6,630 nucleotides of DNA, from assembly GCA_002771395.1 (NCBI GenBank), contig PCSS01000162.1, positions 1-6,630 of the forward strand, read 5' to 3'. Source of the DNA: Bacteroidetes bacterium CG23_combo_of_CG06-09_8_20_14_all_32_9 (GTDB lineage Bacteria; Bacteroidota; Bacteroidia; Bacteroidales; GWA2-32-17). Below are positions 5,454 to 6,630 of the stretch, piece by piece (position 1 is the stretch's first letter; each line of letters starts with the position of its first letter). The notes under the pieces were generated by a model. That model was not told the DNA's origin. It saw nothing but the letters and a program-made list of their open reading frames with translations, and searched no databases. Both the position numbers and the translations under genes were made by a program.

Positions 5454-6005
5454 TTAACCTTTCTTAGACACAGCCATTCTTGTAACCATATCCATTATAT
5501 TATGCAATCCATATTTATTTGCCAATGATTCCAATCCTATCTCCAACTCTTCCTGCTTCACTTCTTCTTCTATTTCTTCTTCTCTTTCTTCGTAGAGCAG
5601 GGCTTCATTTAAGCACCACTGCACACACAAGGGCTTTTCCTGCGGCGGCTCACTTTCACACATATCGCATTTTAGAGGAAGACCCGAATCAGGTTCTTTA
5701 AACACGTCTCTTGATGGGCAGGAAGCACGGCAGAAATCACATTCGTTGTATTCCTTTCCGTCAATCGTATATTTGTTTCTGCCGGCACATTCGGCTACAG
5801 TGTAATCACCCGCGAATACAGGAAGATATACGTCTTTCAATGGTTCACGAATCACGTGAATACGAGACCTGGCCGGGTTATTGCTGCTGTACTTTGGTGT
5901 GGCGTGAAAAGCGGAGCAGATTACTTCACATGCCCTGCAACCATTACATTTATCAGCATCAATTTTTATTGTTTTAATTATTTTCTTTTTCTTTTCACCA
6001 TTCAT
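5454..6005 (-). CDS. bamC: polyferredoxin subunit of Bam-like complex
   Basis: A 183-residue DmsB/HycB-like ferredoxin, the electron-transfer partner of the tungsten subunit in the BamBC core of class II benzoyl-CoA reductase. Seen: C20-x2-C23-x2-C26-x3-C30, a central set C89-x2-C92-x3-C96, and C113-x2-C116 with C127-x3-C131, plus C73. That is enough ligands for about three [4Fe-4S] clusters. A Glu-rich linker (137-155) precedes a helical tail (ESLANKYGLHNIMDMVTRM). The size agrees with what I recall for BamC. The ATG at 6005 has a strong SD (GGAGG, 6019-6015), the best in the window. It follows bamB after the four-helix-bundle remnant and precedes bamD after the second such element. No signal peptide is seen, so it is cytoplasmic. 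Confidence 0.9.
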   Translation of the reverse strand: MNGEKKKKIIKTIKIDADKCNGCRACEVICSAFHATPKYSSNNPARSRIHVIREPLKDVYLPVFAGDYTVAECAGRNKYTIDGKEYNECDFCRASCPSRDVFKEPDSGLPLKCDMCESEPPQEKPLCVQWCLNEALLYEEREEEIEEEVKQEELEIGLESLANKYGLHNIMDMVTRMAVSKKG

Positions 6006-6014
6006 GGTTCACAT

Positions 6015-6019
6015 CCTCC
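6015..6019 (-). promoter_or_regulatory. Shine-Dalgarno site of the BamC-like gene
   Basis: GGAGG on the minus strand, nine bases before the ATG at 6005-6003. It decides that start and shows that the host uses classical ribosome binding sites, in contrast to the R-M genes, which have none that I can see. Confidence 0.8.
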
Positions 6020-6034
6020 ATTTTATTTTTAGAG

Positions 6035-6048
6035 TAGGCAGGAGGCAG
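6035..6048. repeat. paired heptamers, inverted relative to 6205-6217
   Basis: TAGGCAG followed by GAGGCAG on the plus strand, immediately after the stop of the four-helix-bundle remnant. GCAGGAGGC (6038-6046) is perfectly reverse-complementary to GCCTCCTGC at 6207-6215. Confidence 0.6.
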
Positions 6049-6191
6049 TTAATTCTTCGGTAAAAACTTTTCAGGATTATTTGCCATACTTCCAAGTATT
6101 CTGCTAACTTCTTCATATTCATTTCAAAAATTTCCATTGCCAACTTGTATGCAAGCTGATACGCTTTCAAATCTTTATATCCTTGTTCCAT
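6049..6191 (-). pseudogene. four-helix-bundle protein (S23/IVP family) with large internal deletion
   Basis: From ATG 6191 the frame reads MEQGYKDLKAYQLAYKLAME, a typical first helix of the S23 four-helix-bundle family, and continues IFEM. The downstream DNA resumes in another frame as YEEVSRILGSMANNPEKF, then LPKN and TAA at 6049-6051, a typical C-terminus of the family. About 24 N-terminal and 22 C-terminal codons remain of roughly 120, and the join is out of frame (143 bp), so the middle two helices are lost. The N-terminal frame runs on as junk to a TGA at 6009-6011, past the SD of bamC. An in-frame ATG at 6242 overlaps the end of bamB but is not the likely original start. Confidence 0.8.
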
Positions 6192-6204
6192 ATTGTATTT
6201 CTGA

Positions 6205-6217
6205 CCGCCTCCTGCTA
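6205..6217. repeat. inverted partner of the 6035-6048 heptamers
   Basis: On the minus strand this reads TAGCAGGAGGCGG, against TAGGCAGGAGGCAG on the plus strand at 6035-6048: one base deleted and one substituted. Upstream on the minus strand the sequence continues as poorer heptamer-like units (TAAGCAG, AAGACAA). It lies in the former leader of the four-helix-bundle remnant. Confidence 0.55.
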
Positions 6218-6231
6218 TTGTCTTCTGCTTA

Positions 6232-6630
6232 CTACCTTTCATCTTTCAGGATTCCCCTCTGCTGTAAGTCTTCGCTAACGTAATCCATACCTAATTTGTG
6301 TAAAGACTCTTTAGTAGGAATACCATCATTATTCCACCCCTTAAATTTGTAATATGCATCTAAGAGTTGAGTTTCGAGTTCGGGAAATCTTTTTTTCCAA
6401 TGGTCATCAGGTGGCTTCTCATCAGTTCTCCTCAAGCCTCTTCTTACATTAACGGCTCTAATCAGAGTTCGGTTCCTGGTGGTTATTTCCCATAGTTTAG
6501 CTTCATCGATATTGAGCCCTGTAGCTGATGAGATAAAAGCGGGGTAATTATGTATATGATAGGGGGGCTTCAGGGGAAATGACGACAAACCGGCGCACAT
6601 CCCGAGGGTGTCATCAATGTAATGCATTTT
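6232..6630 (-). CDS. bamB: tungsten aldehyde:ferredoxin oxidoreductase-like catalytic subunit, BamB-like (partial, 5' end outside window)
   Basis: The frame is open to the right edge; the last 132 codons of the gene are visible, ending in TAG at 6232-6234. The motif DDTLGMC near the edge corresponds to the DxLGxC motif of the AOR family, whose Cys is the distal ligand of the [4Fe-4S] cluster next to the tungstopterin. Further on come TRNRTLIRAVNVRRGLRR and the tail DEKPPDDHWKKRFPEL and KFKGWNNDGIPTKESLH, which I recall as typical of BamB. Known: BamB is the W-containing active-site subunit that reduces the aromatic ring of benzoyl-CoA, acting with BamC. The next intact gene downstream is bamC-like, as expected. 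Without the active-site half, a related AOR-type subunit acting on another CoA ester remains possible. Confidence 0.87.
   Translation of the reverse strand, partial: KMHYIDDTLGMCAGLSSFPLKPPYHIHNYPAFISSATGLNIDEAKLWEITTRNRTLIRAVNVRRGLRRTDEKPPDDHWKKRFPELETQLLDAYYKFKGWNNDGIPTKESLHKLGMDYVSEDLQQRGILKDER

Larger units (their letters stand above)
6035..6217 (-). mobile_element. degenerate four-helix-bundle element with inverted heptamer ends
   Basis: A short unit between bamB and bamC: a gutted four-helix-bundle gene bracketed by inverted copies of two heptamers. It has the same layout as the element at 4935-5420 but a different heptamer sequence (TAGGCAG-like rather than TGAAATT-like) and a different gene subfamily. 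Mobility is inferred only. Confidence 0.4.

Noticed and set aside
5863..5917. Whether the Glu-rich stretch or the cysteine spacing of the BamC-like protein is abnormal
   Set aside because: An acidic linker before a helical tail fits what I recall of this subunit, and the ligand set appears complete. The span given is only part of the region considered.

Overview
The window carries part of a strictly anaerobic catabolic gene cluster, all on the minus strand. Reading the minus strand 5' to 3', the host genes are the C-terminal end of a tungsten aldehyde:ferredoxin-oxidoreductase-like subunit (bamB-like, 6630-6232), a polyferredoxin (bamC-like, 6005-5454), an HdrB/HdrD-like CCG-domain iron-sulfur protein (bamD-like, 4927-3773) and the N-terminal third or so of an HdrA-like FAD/iron-sulfur protein (bamE-like, 1088 running off the left edge). 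This is the bamB-C-D-E order known from the ATP-independent class II benzoyl-CoA reductase of obligate anaerobes such as Geobacter, sulfate reducers and Syntrophus. The source is therefore probably such an anaerobe, but the phylum cannot be read from the window. No aromatic-ring-specific gene (such as bamA) is visible, so 'Bam-like' is safer than a fixed substrate.

Every junction between these host genes holds foreign material. Between bamB and bamC lies a wrecked four-helix-bundle (S23/IVP-type) gene, with only its two ends left. Between bamC and bamD lies a second, different four-helix-bundle gene with a one-base frameshift near its end. Both are bracketed by inverted repeats built from heptanucleotide units. 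The second has a 70-bp array of ten degenerate 7-mers upstream and a 17-bp perfect inverted copy downstream.

Between bamD and bamE lies a 2.6-kb restriction-modification (R-M) island that appears to be nested. Its outer ends are the N-terminus of one DNA methyltransferase (3743-3369) and the C-terminus of a TdeIII-like restriction endonuclease (1373-1185, with an in-frame TGA where I expect Trp). Its core is a different, apparently intact R-M set: a 70-aa protein, an SPPY-type methyltransferase and a PD-(D/E)XK-type endonuclease (3372-1385), tightly packed with ATGA overlaps. The core is much more A+T-rich than the host genes (25% G+C at 2101-2160, against 43% at 4681-4740 and 47% at 5641-5700).

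All intact genes and remnants point the same way and I see no convincing terminator, so the guests may be read on the same transcript as the reductase genes. Family names and the comparison motifs quoted are from memory of the protein families; no alignment was run.
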